Positions 12,159-23,769 of a DNA stretch of 64,000 nucleotides are shown in pieces (positions within the stretch are counted from its first letter, which is position 1; each line of letters starts with the position of its first letter). Position numbers and translations under genes: made by a program. The stretch spans positions 9,870,501-9,934,500 of the forward strand of contig AP031351.1 of the NCBI GenBank assembly GCA_037833965.1, in the 5' to 3' direction. This DNA is from Marchantia polymorpha subsp. ruderalis (lineage: Eukaryota > Streptophyta > Marchantiopsida > Marchantiales > Marchantiaceae). Below the pieces are notes generated by a model. The model saw only the letters and a program-made list of their open reading frames with translations. It did not search any database and had not been told where the DNA came from.

Positions 12159-14280
12159 TCAAACTAATACGTCGTCTACATTCGAATCTTCTTCATCTAT
12201 CACTATTGTCTGAGTTTCTATTGTTGTTTCATTTAGATATGGAAATGACTCTTGTCTAAATCTAACAAAATCAAAATATGAATCAAAATCTTTATGAAAA
12301 TCATCATTATCCTTGCAAGTAAAATCTAGATCTTCCAAACTCAATTCAACGGCCGGTATCATGTTAAGATCTTCATCTTCTTGAAGTGCTATATTAAATG
12401 AACTATCTTGCTCTAGGGCTAGCGATGAAGATGATCTTGAATTCGGTTTTGAATGTAAGTTAAGACTTGATCTAACAATGGCAAGCATCTTCATGCGTTC
12501 GACTGACATGCGATTGCAAATTTTTGTTTTTGATAATGAGAGCTGTGAAAACAATTGTTCCACTACCGCATTATGAAGAGCAATGGAAAAAATTTTCGAA
12601 GCAAAAACACGCAAAGCATTTGCACCAACAAGTGATTGCCAAAAATTGATTGCACAGTCTTTGAGTTGACCGTTTGTGAAAGCTCCACTCCGATTGGTGT
12701 ACTCGTTCAAATCCGCTAGAAGAGATATTGTGTCCGCCTTGGGGAATCTGCAGCCTTTTGCAAGATTTGCAATATCTTTTCGAATGTTGTTGTATGTCTT
12801 CTTTTTGGAGATGGCAACCGATTGATACTGAGGATTCAAGAAAAGAGCTATAAAATATATCGAATGATCAAATTCAGAAGCTCTCTTTCAAATAATCTTG
12901 ATCATGTGAGCTTTGAAAATGCTGCAGTTCTTAGTAACATCAGTATCCTTTACAACTGTGTATAATTTGATCAGTTCTACAAAAATCTGATCTAATGTGG
13001 TTGAACTCTGCTCAAGACGAGCTATACTATCAGCTATGGGCTTAATAAGTTTGCAAAGTTCTTTGTTCATTGCAAAATGATAATCATCCTCCACCAATTT
13101 GAAAATATCTTTGTTGATGGTAAGCTCATTAGGTAGCTTTGATTTTTTGACACAATGTTGAAATACTTTCTAATAGGATGCAACACCAAGACATACAAGT
13201 ACGGCCGAATATCACCGTGTTTTGCAAAAACTAGATAGAAATTTTCTAATATTGTTTTCTCCACCCCATGTCTTGAGATGTATAGGCCTGTAGTGAGAAC
13301 TTGTAAAAAAGTTAATCAACTTGCAGTTTTTTTGAAGACGTGTTTCATAGTATCATGAGATGACACATCTTTTGTGATAAGATTCAGTTGATGAAGAGCA
13401 CATCTCAAGGGAACAATATTCGGATTTGAGCTTGCGAGATTGTTCCTTAATCTTATCATAGTTGTTGGACTATCTGACACAAAGGCAACAACTACTATCA
13501 ATGGAAGAAGGCTTTTATTGGTTGACAGTATCAATTGTTGCTGCAATGCATTTGCTGTTGGTGTATATCCTGTGAAGTGTATAATATCTACCATCCACTA
13601 TTTTACACTTTTGACAGCCATCACAGCATAAATTGAATTATTAGACACAATCTCCCATCCATCCATACTTATTGTCACATCACCGGCATTTTTCAACTCT
13701 TCTCCCAGCTCCAGTAGACACTCACTATAACGCTTTTGCAACAATCTATCTGAGACTACTCTTCTAGAAGGAAGAGTGTAGCTGGGGTTGATGCCACGCA
13801 TAAATATTCCCAGCTCTTTGTTACAACATACATTGAAAGAACTGTTGGAGGTTACTAGAAAATCTACAAACTTCAAATGATGAGCTTCTAATATGTTTAA
13901 ACTCATTGGTGGACTAAAGTATTTGGGTAGTTGTTGTTAGTAATGACCTAAAGGATTCATTTGCTCTGACTCAAAACCTAACTGAGATCTAATTGATGTA
14001 TTTGCTGACATACGTTTTTTCTTTGAGAATTGCTCTACAATACGCATGTATTTGATCCTACTCATAGAATCTAATGTACAACGATGTAATATATGAAATT
14101 CTAATTTATCAGGTATTCCGTCAAGCTCTTCTCCACAATGTGTACACTTAGCACAATAGTGATTTCCACTACCTTTCTCACAAGAATGATAAAAGCAAAG
14201 CCATCTTGGATTTATAACTTCATCCGATTTTATCCATCCGCGTGGTATTTCAGTTTTCTGTACTGTGTTGGTTGTGGTGT
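12159..14280 (-). pseudogene. hAT transposase remnant (BED finger, DUF659-like core, hAT dimerisation domain)
   Basis: Read on the minus strand from about 14280 to 12159. It shows a BED-like zinc finger (NHYCAKCTHCGEELDG near 14120-14170), then a catalytic-core-like region with VTISMDGWEIVSNNSIYAV (about 13640-13690), VVAFVSDSPTTMIRL and PLRCALHQLNLITKD (about 13380-13500). It ends in a 226-codon open frame (12159-12839) containing the dimerisation signature AVVEQLFSQLSLSKTKICN. Known hAT transposases are 600-800 aa and this footprint is similar. Stops and frame changes separate the open pieces (13598-13906, 13316-13594, 13067-13264, 12888-13097, 12159-12839), so no active enzyme is made from this copy. 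Confidence 0.85.
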
Positions 14281-14377
14281 TTGTGTGCTTTGGATTGAGG
14301 ATGGTTGTTAATCTAGAATTACATTCATTGTTTCTGGTTCCAGAGTAGTAGATTGGTCAAGGGGGAATGACTCCATT

Positions 14378-14610
14378 GACATATTACAACCTGCAGACAT
14401 TAAATTATAACACTATTAAACACTATGTATTAGAAACTTTCACATAACAACAGAATTCGACATATTACAACCTGCAGGCATTATCACACTATTAAACACT
14501 GTGTATTAGAAACTTTCACATAACAACAAAACTCGACATATTAGAACATGCATTAAATTATCACACTATTAAACACTGTGTATTAGAAACTTTCACCTAA
14601 CAACAGAACC
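14378..14610. repeat. Three tandem copies of a unit of about 78 bp inside hAT
   Basis: The motif GACATATTACAACCTGCAG followed by ACTATTAAACACTGTGTATT and TTAGAAACTTTCACATAACA starts at 14378, 14459 and 14535. The copies differ at a few positions. It lies upstream of the transposase start. Confidence 0.85.
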
Positions 14611-16006
14611 TGATGTCACGCACTAAAGCAAACAACATTAACAGAAGAACATCATCTCAAACAAAATCGAAGATGAGCAAGTTTAAACTTGGCCCCACAT
14701 TCACATTACAGTGACTCTCACTTGTTCAGTCCAAGTAAATGATCAATCATTTCTAAAACATTAACATGTATAAACAATCTAATATATGAACATTTGCAAA
14801 TTTGTTGTCTCAACGACAGTTTCAGGTACCATGAATATTGAAAAAACTTGTGAATAACTAGCCATTATAAACTGTAAAACACAACAAACGTAACAGAAAT
14901 GATTAGATAGATGAATAAGCATTTAATGAAAATGCAGCACTGTCAAAAATGCAGAAATTATGTTCAGAAAAAAAAATACCCAAAAACAATACAGCGCCAT
15001 AGGAGCGAATAAAAGTTAATGTTCCTTTGAGTTCCATTTGCATTCACTACGAAGAAGAATGTCATAATTAGATGCAAACAGTGATCTATAGACCTTCGCA
15101 AGTCAACCTCTTGACATAAGAATCAAAATTTTAGCTATAGCAAAACCTCCTTTCAACCTTTGCGTGAGTTGAGTACTGCACTTCATTCTCAACAGTCTCC
15201 AACTGAAAAATAGCCCTCCTATAATCTGAACTGCAGAATTTGATGGGCAGTAAATGCAGAATATTTCCACCAGTACCTGCTCGGTACTGTTCGACGGTCG
15301 AAGAGACGATCAAACGAACCAACTTCCAGAACTAGACTGGAGCTAATCTGTGACAGAACCTACTGCCCGTGTCTCGCACGCAACGGAGCGTGGCGTGGTA
15401 AAAAACACAAAGCAGTGTATGACCAGAAAAAATACCCCAAGTTGATACGAAAGTACAATAAACATTGATGATGGAATGGATGTAGTCACTAACAACAAGT
15501 CATACATTTCATACAGTCAAATAGCAGCATTGTGTCATACCTCTTGACCGTGAGGTCTTTGTTCGTGGTCTTTGATTGCCTTCGCAGGTTCTTGTGCTTC
15601 CTCCGCGTTCAAAGATTTTTTTGCAACAATTTCAGCAGCTGACTAAAGACAAACATACCATTCCAAGATCTAGGAAAATTCTAGATTGAACTACAACTGG
15701 GAAATAAAACTTTTGGAACAATAGACCTAATCTTCAGACTTTGAACTTATAAGGATACGAAGAACGATCAAGAACGGTGTGAACCGTGCGAGCAGTGCAC
15801 ACGTAAGCAAGGGAGGAGCAGATTTTTATTTTTTTTTGGAGTGTAACGTAAACCGTCTCCTTAAATAAGACGCGTAATGAGAAGGAGCATATGGTTTTTG
15901 TTTGTGACACGTAAACCTTTTGTTAGAGAATGACACGTAAAATCCTTTAGATGGTGACACATGACATGGTAGGTATTAGCATTAACTTATGAACGGTAAT
16001 CTCAAA
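14611..16006. other. Non-coding 5' part of the hAT element
   Basis: Transposase similarity stops near 14280. The rest, up to the subterminal GGCATGCC repeats, holds no recognised gene and probably contains the transposase promoter and leader. Several short, weakly alike tandem segments sit near 15880-15960 (repeated GACACGTAAA). Confidence 0.45.
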
Positions 16007-16239
16007 TACGCGTGTAATAAATACATACAGGCATGTCCGTAAATATTTTTGTGATCGGGGCATGCTGATGGGCATGCCCCCGTGCCCTCGCCTCCGGGCA
16101 TGCCTCCGGAGTGTGTGCCTCCAACACTACAAACAAGGCTAAACGACTGGAGAAGGCGACCTCCATCAACATTATCGATAACTTTGACAGTACCAACGAG
16201 GAAGAAAAGTTTGTGGAAAGTGAGACTTATCTAGCAGTC

Positions 16240-17349
16240 AACATGTTATAACTAAACCTAGCAGAAAGCAGTAGCAATGAGTGGTTTATTGATAGTGGAG
16301 CGTCCAAACATGTTACTGGACAAAAGAGTCACTAAGTGACTTGGATTCAAATTGCCGATCCAAGATCAGCACTGCAGGAGGTCACACACTGAATGTTGCA
16401 GCAAAGGGTTTTGTGGAAATTTCCACATCCTCTAGAGGAATACAAATTGACAATGTTCTGTACATATCTAGTATAAGAAAGAACTTGCTCTCAGTCGGGC
16501 CACTTGCGGACGGATGAGAGCGCCCCAAGATTCTGTTTGATTCAACGCATTGTTGGATCCTCCGAGACTTTCCTTTACCAGCTGCACATCAAGCCATCAC
16601 CAAAGGAAAACAAGACCAGAAGAACTGTCTCTATAGATTTCGACCTCCAAATCAATCAGTCAACTACATTGAAGTAAACTCCAAGAAACTTGCTACACTC
16701 CTATGGTACTATAGGTTCATTCACGTCAACCACAAGGTCCTCTCTTTTATGTCCATGGCTTACCGTCTCTTTTGAGGTTAGCTCCGTTTTGCTCATCATG
16801 CTGCACAGGGAAGCAATCACGCTCTCCCAAGCCTTAAACCCTGACTCCACGACCTACTGACTTAGTTCGCAAAGTTGCCACACGTGCTCAGCAACCTCCG
16901 GAGCTCCTTCATACTGATATATGCGAACCACTCAGTTCAAAATCCTTATCAGGCTCCATGTATATACTTACAATCACCTATGACTTTAGTAGATTTTCAT
17001 GGCTTTATTTTCTCAAGAAGAAGTTTGAAACACTAGTAAACTTCAAGCAATTCAAGGCTATGATTGAGTTGCAAACCTCTCACCGCATCAAGGCTATACG
17101 ATCAAACAACGGAGGAAAGTACATTTCACACAACTTCATAAGATTTTGCGATGAATCTAAAATCCTTAGACAACTCAATTAGACCTACACACCGCATCAA
17201 AACGGCATGGCGTAACAAAAATACCCAACCTTGGTCAACAAGTCCAGGTGTATGGCTTTTGCAGGTGGAATTCCTCTTCACCTTTGGACTGAAGCCGTGG
17301 CTATTGCCGTTATGTGACAAGCAGAACTTTCACCAAAGCCAACAATGGA
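16240..17349 (+). pseudogene. Copia protease and integrase remnant
   Basis: Part of the Copia fossil. The aspartic protease signature WFIDSGASKHVTG lies near 16280-16320. Integrase marks follow: MYILTITYDFSRFSWLYFLK (about 16958), a SNNGGKYIS segment (about 17105) and FTKANNGV near 17330-17350, where the sequence changes to the foreign minus-strand segment. Broken, with several breaks. Confidence 0.85.
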
Positions 17350-18914
17350 GTCCCCATAGTCCCACCAACCTCTGCCACAATCTGTTCCAAGATTGTTTCG
17401 TTCAACGTAACCTCCGTCACTACTTCCGATTTTTTGCTGAGGTACACCCTCATTCCCTACAAACCGTGTCCTCTCCGAAGAAAGAGAATTCAGACTTAAC
17501 ATCTTTGTTTCCTCCTTCGAAGGTTCCACCGTCACGTCTACTAGAACTTCGACTAGTACCGCCGAAGGTCCTTCGATCACCATAGGTTGTGTCGACTCGC
17601 CAGCTACTACTTTGGGTGTGTCGATGATTGGGGCAACTGTCTTCTCCACACTATTGTCCGAAGCTTCGGTTACTACCAACCCTCGACTCGCCTTCCTCTT
17701 CGGTCTCGCGCGAGTTCTTGACTGCCTGATTCCTTCGATCTCCGTTTCCGCTCTTCTTACCTCTAGCATCAAATCCTCCTCGTCATCAGTCACCACCTTT
17801 CTTATCTTCTGCAATCGCCGTTCTAGCTTCTCTCGATTCAGCAGAACTTCCACCTGTACAAGTCCACGTGATGTCGCTGCGGTGGAATTTGAGGTCAATT
17901 GTTATGCTCTTCTTCGGTCCCTTCACTAGACTCAGCTGCTAGGATTTCCCGCTCCCTCAGAAATCGTTTCTCCTCCGACCTTGTAAGCAATCCCATGCCT
18001 CGATATAAATTCACAAGGAAGGGCGTCAAATGATTAACCAACGGCCCTGTCCACCGGGAGCTCGCATTCACCTAGACAAGATCGTAAAAGATTCTTGCCC
18101 TGTGCATCCGCTGTCCCTTCATGACTCGTTTGAGGAACCCCACTTGCCATGCCATGACATAAGTTGTTCGCGCCGGTCTCAGTATGTGCATAATGCCCAA
18201 CGCTATTGCCCGTCTCTTCGGATCCTTGTAGTCGGCGGTCTTTCATCCATTCATCTCCGACCTCCCAGTATTGAAGAGTGGCCCATAAGAGAATTTTTCC
18301 ATGTGAGTGAGGTTCACGCTACTCTTCTTGAACAAGAAGTCCCCGTTGCTGCCTGCACACGGCCCCATCACTTTCGCCCAATGCTCAATCGTTCACAGCA
18401 TTGGATTGACTCGGAGATCGTCGCCCTCGGTCTTGTTCTTATCCATAATGTCTTTGCAGATGCTCGCCAAAATGCAATTCCAATTCCATAAGAGAAAATC
18501 GAGACGCAATTCGCTGAGCTCGCGCCTGAAGGGTCGCAATTCCTCGTATAGTACCTTCAAGGGAACCAATTTCCGCACCTTGTCACTCTTATTGGGCTGC
18601 GTCATGTCTTCAATTCGCGTCGTCGTGGAATCGATGTCAATCGATCTCTCCGTTTCCGTCCGCGCTCGCTCTTGTTTGGTGTCGCAATGTCGGTGCACTC
18701 GCTTCTGCCTTTGCTTTTTCCTCGATGCTCTAACATTGCCTCCTCCCGCGCCCAGTAGAATTCTCGACGCGTGCGAACGTTGTCCGGCCCGTTGCGTATT
18801 TTGAATTGACTTTGATGTCTTCGCCGAAGACTCAAATCTTGCACTGTCCAGAAAAGGCTGCGCCAAAGATCCAAAGATCTTTGGCCGAAGGCAAATTCTA
18901 ACTAATTCCATCAT
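17350..18914 (-). other. Orphan minus-strand coding segment of unknown family inside the Copia fossil
   Basis: Copia sequence stops after the integrase FTKANNGV motif near 17349 and resumes near 19026. The GC-richer segment between reads as coding on the minus strand: open frames at 18393-18914 (173 codons, RELSELRLDFLLWNWNCIL), 18034-18246, and 17278-17898 (206 codons; charged, with EEDLMLEVRRAETEIEGI and a Val/Glu-rich stretch). I do not recognise the family. It could be a captured host gene, or a coding part of another repeat. It looks broken in places. No terminal repeats were found at its edges. Confidence 0.5.
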
Positions 18915-19025
18915 AACTCCTCTAACTCTACTCCTTCTAACTTATATGTCTACCTTTTACACAAATATGTTTAAGTTTTGTTGATTTTTGAAGAAATTCA
19001 AAAAAACTAGGCACCACATTGGTTT

Positions 19026-19661
19026 ATGTCAAAGTCACATGAGCCGCATCTCGAGACCGTTATGCACCTGTTCCAGTACCTTAAGGGAATTGCTGAATTA
19101 GCCTTGCTGTACCGGAGGGGAGAAACAAGCGAGCTTACTAGTTTTACTGATGCCGACTGGGCGGCTGATTACTACGATAGGAAGTCCACCATCAATTTCA
19201 TCTTCATGCTAGAAAGCACATTTATAACGTGGAATAGCCGCAAGCAACCGACTGTTGCACTTTCTTTGACAAAATCTGAATACATGGCGCTATCTGAAGG
19301 CGCCAAGGAAGTTGTCTGGTTGGAAAGACTCCTGGGAGAATTTCACGTACAGGATCTGCAACAAGCAACGACAATCCACGGTGATAATCAGGAGAGTCTG
19401 AATCTCTCCCACAATCCTGTATACCACGGACGCATCAAACACATCGAGGTACGTCACCACTTCATTCGTGAGAAGATAGAGTTCAATGAAATCAATCTAG
19501 AATATGTGACTAACACTGATCATCTTGCCAACATCTTAATAAAGCCTCAAGGAAGAACTAGGTTTGAGAGAATTCGAAAGCTGTTAGGTTTAGTGGACAC
19601 AGAGCCAAAGAAAGTTGATGAAAGAAAGAGTCAAAATCCGTTTATTGCACAAGAGCTATAG
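19026..19661 (+). pseudogene. Copia RNase H region
   Basis: The best-preserved part of the Copia fossil: DADWAADYYDRKST, SLTKSEYMALSEGAKEVVWL, HGDNQESLNLSHNPVYHGRI, KHIEVRHHFIREKIE and the closing HLANILIKP are the standard Copia RNase H blocks in order. The reverse transcriptase that should precede it is missing. Confidence 0.92.
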
Positions 19662-20439
19662 CTCGTAGTAATCAGGCCAATCACTCCAACTAGGAGGGCA
19701 ATCATGGAGTGATACACAAGCAGAGATTTAGATCTAGTTCTAGTATATCGAACCTTACTCTCAATCCTATCCATGCTTTCAGAAACTAAAACCCTAAAAT
19801 GAGCTAGCTCATAGAGCAACCGCTAGTTTGAAGTCAGCCAAACAGTCTGGTGGTTTAGCACAAAATCATTGTAAGCTGATGTATCTAGCTATAGAAAATT
19901 CAGAATTTTCCATTCTAAAGTATCTCCTATGAAGCTTCTCCACGACACGTTCAAGCTACGAAGGCCCTGCAACAAGTTCACAGAAGTTGAATGAAACAAA
20001 ACCGGCCAGAGTTTATCTTTGATGATTTCATCAAACAAGGCGAGAATTAGGGTTCCGCATGAATAACATCGTCCAACGCTCATCTTCAAAGGAGCGGCAT
20101 CATTTGAGGGTGGAGTCGTTGAAGAATCAGCACTCGACTCATCGCTCAGCTTCAACCACAGAGTCGTTAAAGAATCAGCACTTAGCTCAGCTTCCAGGGT
20201 TTCATGTCAACTTTTAGGGCGATTTTCACTTGAAGCTGCCAAGAAACACCGCTTCAGAAACTCCTTCGCAGACCCAATTTATTTGTGTAGGAGGTTGCAG
20301 AACACCCACAAATTGGAAATAAATATCTCTCACACAAAAAAAATATCAAGCGAAGCCAAAGGGTTTTGACTGCTCTTCAGGTGTTGCTATAGTCAGAGAG
20401 TTTTTCACTCAAATACTTGTGTATCCGAGCGAGAGGGAG

Positions 20440-20735
20440 CGTTGGCAGTTTGGAGATTGTCTAGGTGTCACTTTGAGTGACTCAGCTCCACCGTGCTAAC
20501 ATGGCCACGATCCGGCAGCTGAGCGTTTCACGGGAAGCTAGTGGATGAAACTGGCGGTTGTGTGAAAGGAAAGCTCAGCATCTGATTGGCAGCATTTAAG
20601 CTGAAATTATCAACAGTAGACATTTGAATTAGCAAACGAGGAAGTGAGCTGCGCCCACAATCACTATATACTGTATTTTGCATATTGACTAAAGCATTTG
20701 TTCTCATTGTGTCAATCAGACCTCGTTATCTTACA
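20440..20735 (+). repeat. 3' LTR of the Copia fossil
   Basis: Matches 10764-11058 almost end to end. A purine tract (GCGAGAGGGAG) lies directly before it, and ATTTG after it partly matches the GTTTG before the 5' LTR. Confidence 0.92.
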
Positions 20736-20740
20736 ATTTG

Positions 20741-22744
20741 AAGTTGTGTTTTCTTGTTTTGAGAAGTTCAAAGTAGTGTAGACATAGGGCACTTGCAATG
20801 ATTGAAGTGTAGCAAGAGGGTTGAGTGCTAACGGGTTTTTTGACAATTTTCTTTTTTCCTCGAAAAGAATTTGCAGAGTTGTGATGGAATTTGGTGTAGT
20901 AGCCCTCGCGGTCCAGCACAAGCGTACACCTTCGGCACGTCATGGAAATGATTCACCTTCAACACGCCGTGAAAATGCCCAGTAGTTTGCGGAGCACGAA
21001 AGCGGAGCGGACGAGATGAAGTAAATCACGCGAAGATCAGCTATTGACAATTAGTCGCAAAAACATTGCGCGCAAGAGTGGGGCAAAATCTTGTGAAAAA
21101 ATTGATAGTTTTGTCAAAAATCAATCAACCACAACAGCTCGGAGCACGAGCCGTGAAGCGACGATATCATATGCATGCGCGAGGAGTGCGGGCGCATCAC
21201 AAGTGTTCCGTGCGATTATAAGTAATTAAATTGATGGATATATTTGTTTCATCATTAAATCATTAGAATTTGATAAGTTTATATCAATATTTAAATTAAC
21301 TAACTATAAATTTTGAAATTTTCTAGCAAATTATAATTCAAATTTCTTATAATTTTGAGCTTAATTAACAATCACTTTATGATATATGCTCACATAATTT
21401 TGACTCAATATAATATATTAATATCCATATCAATCATATTTTATTCCAGTATGTTATTACCTTGATATTAAAATCAAATTTAATTTTTAAGTGATATTTT
21501 GATTAATAGAAATTTATTTCAAATATCAATTCAAATGCTAACATTATAGTTGATGAATGTTGCAATTTCATCTCATGAATAAACTTAAGATGATTTTCAT
21601 GCAAAACTAGATTTCATTGAAAAAAATTATTTGAATTGATGTCAAAATTTTACGAGAATTACACAAATGTAGTGACATTAAATAATTGTCAATAAACAAC
21701 TCAGCTCAACAAGTAAACACGAGACACAAGATGTAATCTGGTTCAGCAGAAAGAATGATGTTCACGGCTAGGGAATGCAACATGACAAATGATTGATTAT
21801 AATTGTTTAAAATTTTTATTGTACAATTCATACTTTCATATCCAAGTAAAATTTGATCAAATTGTATTCTCCATTCAAAATGTGTTGTTTTCTTGCATAT
21901 GTTACTTATGTGTAAGATTATAGACTATGAAACTTACAAAATTTTAAAATTACTACTATTAGAAATGTTTTTTTCAATGCGTTTAGATCATTGATATGGT
22001 GAAAAAATTCTCACGCTCCAATCTCTAATTCTCACATGTTGATAGGAAAAATCTACATTCACTGATGTTATTGAAAAGAAATTGATCATTGTGTAATTAA
22101 TGATCGAAATTAAAATTCAACAGAATTTTGAAGATTGAAAGAACAAATAATCATTGATGAAACTCAAATATTTTTATCAAACAACAGACATCAATCAAAA
22201 TTATTTACTAGAATATCGTCAAATCATATTAGTTGGCTTCTATAAGATATGCACTATGGTATGATTCATAGATTGTTAAACAATGTGATATTGATTTGAT
22301 TATTATGATAACATTGTGTTTTGAAAGAGTGAAAATTTCTTTTCATAAAAAAATAAATATTTCAATTAAAAAAAAACTCAAGTATTTTTCAATAAGTTTA
22401 ATTGTATTGCTGCTATGGACTGTGAGATGTAGTTTGTGATGAAAAATATAACATAGAGCTTCAAACTTTGATTGATTGCAAGTGGATGTATAGTGAATTG
22501 ATTGATTGTTTGCCAGTAGAAGATCTTCAAGGAACTTTGATGACTAGAGTTTTCACACAAAAAAAAATTTGAATTCTAACAAATATTTTTCACATGTATC
22601 AAATTATGCCACACTTTTACTGATTTGAACACTTGTTGGAATATTTAGTGTGTTACGGATTAGATTGATATAGTTACAACAATATTTTATAAAAAATTAA
22701 AAGAGTAAATACATGAAACAATGAATTGGCTTTGAGAGAAAGTT
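20741..22744. other. AT-rich stretch after the Copia element
   Basis: A short GC-rich patch at about 20900-21200 has no recognised gene. The rest is very AT-rich, with stops everywhere and old repeat fragments, including the LTR-like motif at 21690-21768. Confidence 0.5.
21690..21768 (-). repeat. LTR-like fragment (reverse copy of the 10.3-kb motif)
   Basis: Read on the minus strand it contains TGAACCAGATTACATCTTGT followed by GTCTCGTGTTTACTTGTTGA, matching the repeats at about 10290 and 10509 and at 61440-61575. Old and broken. Confidence 0.6.
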
Positions 22745-23391
22745 CAAAGTAAGTTGGTTTGTAGATTGCTAAAATCATTATATGGATTGAAGCAAGCATC
22801 TAGATAATAAAATGCAAATTTTTGTGAGTTCATGAAAGCGCAAAAATTTTGATAATGTGTGTATGATTTGTGTGTATACATGGAAAAAAGTGAAAATGAG
22901 ATCTTTAATTTGCTTAATTTTATACTTTACATGAATGATACGATCATTTTGGCAAAAACTCAATTCAATATTTATTTCAAAATGAAGGATTTGAATAAGT
23001 CTTAAAGGATATTAGATATGGGTATTCATAAAAGTTTGGAGAAAAAAAGTCTATTGTTCAATAATATGTAAATACATTCAAAGTGTGATTGATAGATTTA
23101 ATATGGAAGACTTAGGAGTTTGAAATTTTTTAGAAACATATTTCAAACTTTTTCAGCTCAATGTTCAACTGAGTTCATTGATAAAGAAAAGATGTCATCA
23201 ATTTTCTATGACAAAGTTGTGAACAATCACATCTATTTGATAGTATGCACAATTTGATATTGTTTTACTTGTGATTAAAGTGAGCATGTATATGTCAAAT
23301 CTTAGAAAATCGTATAAGGAAGTACCAAAATGGATTCTCAAGTATATGAAGAGTACTGAATTATGATATTTCTTATCTCAAGACATCAAAC
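22745..23391 (+). mobile_element. Copia reverse transcriptase remnant
   Basis: Shows the Copia block LLKSLYGLKQAS (about 22768-22803), then LYMNDTIILAKTQFN, a degraded YVDD-type region (about 22925-22970), and a MEDLG segment near 23103. It ends where the Gypsy element is inserted. A different and more decayed copy than the 10.8-20.7 kb element. Broken at many places. Confidence 0.75.
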
Positions 23392-23738
23392 TGTACCACT
23401 AGGGTTTAGAGAGAAGTTTGCTCGAAGATGGAAACATAAACTCTGAAGATGAGAGATATTAACAATGGTTCTCCTTTCATTTATATAGCTCTCATCAATA
23501 AGAACAAAAAGATCTTATCCTCATCATCCATCTCACTCCTATTGGATGGATGATGTGGGAGATAACCCTAACAAACACACGGAGTGCTAACGTGGCGATG
23601 TCAACTAACACACTTACTCTACACCAACCAAGGGCGCGAATCGTTGACATGGCAGCTATGACTAGTGCACGCTAAATTATATATATTAACATTTAGAGTA
23701 AACTCTAATTAAGTTCTAATTAACTTAAGATGGTTACA
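23392..23738 (-). repeat. 3' LTR (in element orientation) of the Gypsy fossil
   Basis: Shares GGTTTAGAGAGAAGTTTGCT, GTGCACGCTAAATTA and AGATGGTTACA with 26241-26555. It is about 30 bp longer than its partner. Confidence 0.9.
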
Positions 23739-23769
23739 AATCTCCCTCCTTTTAAAATGAAACGTCCTT

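Larger units (their letters stand above)
12007..16109 (-). mobile_element. hAT-superfamily DNA transposon, degraded, nested in Copia
   Basis: Interrupts the Copia fossil just after its gag zinc knuckle. The ends carry a perfect 14-bp inverted repeat, CCGGAGGCATGCCC at 12007-12020 and its complement at 16096-16109. Both subterminal regions hold further GGCATGCC or GCATGCCC copies, the kind of repeated site hAT transposases bind. Inverted similarity extends a little outward with gaps, so the true termini may lie up to about 15 bp further out; no clean 8-bp target duplication was found. Inside, a decayed transposase gene runs on the minus strand. The insertion is younger than the Copia element it splits. 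Confidence 0.85.
10764..20735 (+). mobile_element. Ty1/Copia LTR retrotransposon fossil with nested insertions
   Basis: Two direct repeats of about 295 bp bound the element. Flanking GTTTG (10759-10763) and ATTTG (20736-20740) look like a target duplication with one mismatch. A tRNA-Met-type primer site follows the 5' LTR. Parts in order: gag region with a CCHC knuckle (CHNCDSKEHWMRNC, about 11910-11951), protease motif WFIDSGASKHVTG (about 16280), integrase core to about 17349, RNase H at 19026-19600, and a purine tract (about 20427-20439) before the 3' LTR. A hAT transposon splits the gag region, and a foreign minus-strand segment occupies the reverse transcriptase position. The LTRs differ at about 13% of positions by hand count, so it is old. 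Broken: two insertions plus several coding breaks. Confidence 0.92.

Noticed and set aside
14378-14610. CRISPR-like array
   Set aside because: The units are tandem duplicates without unique spacers and lie inside a transposon; the genome is eukaryotic.
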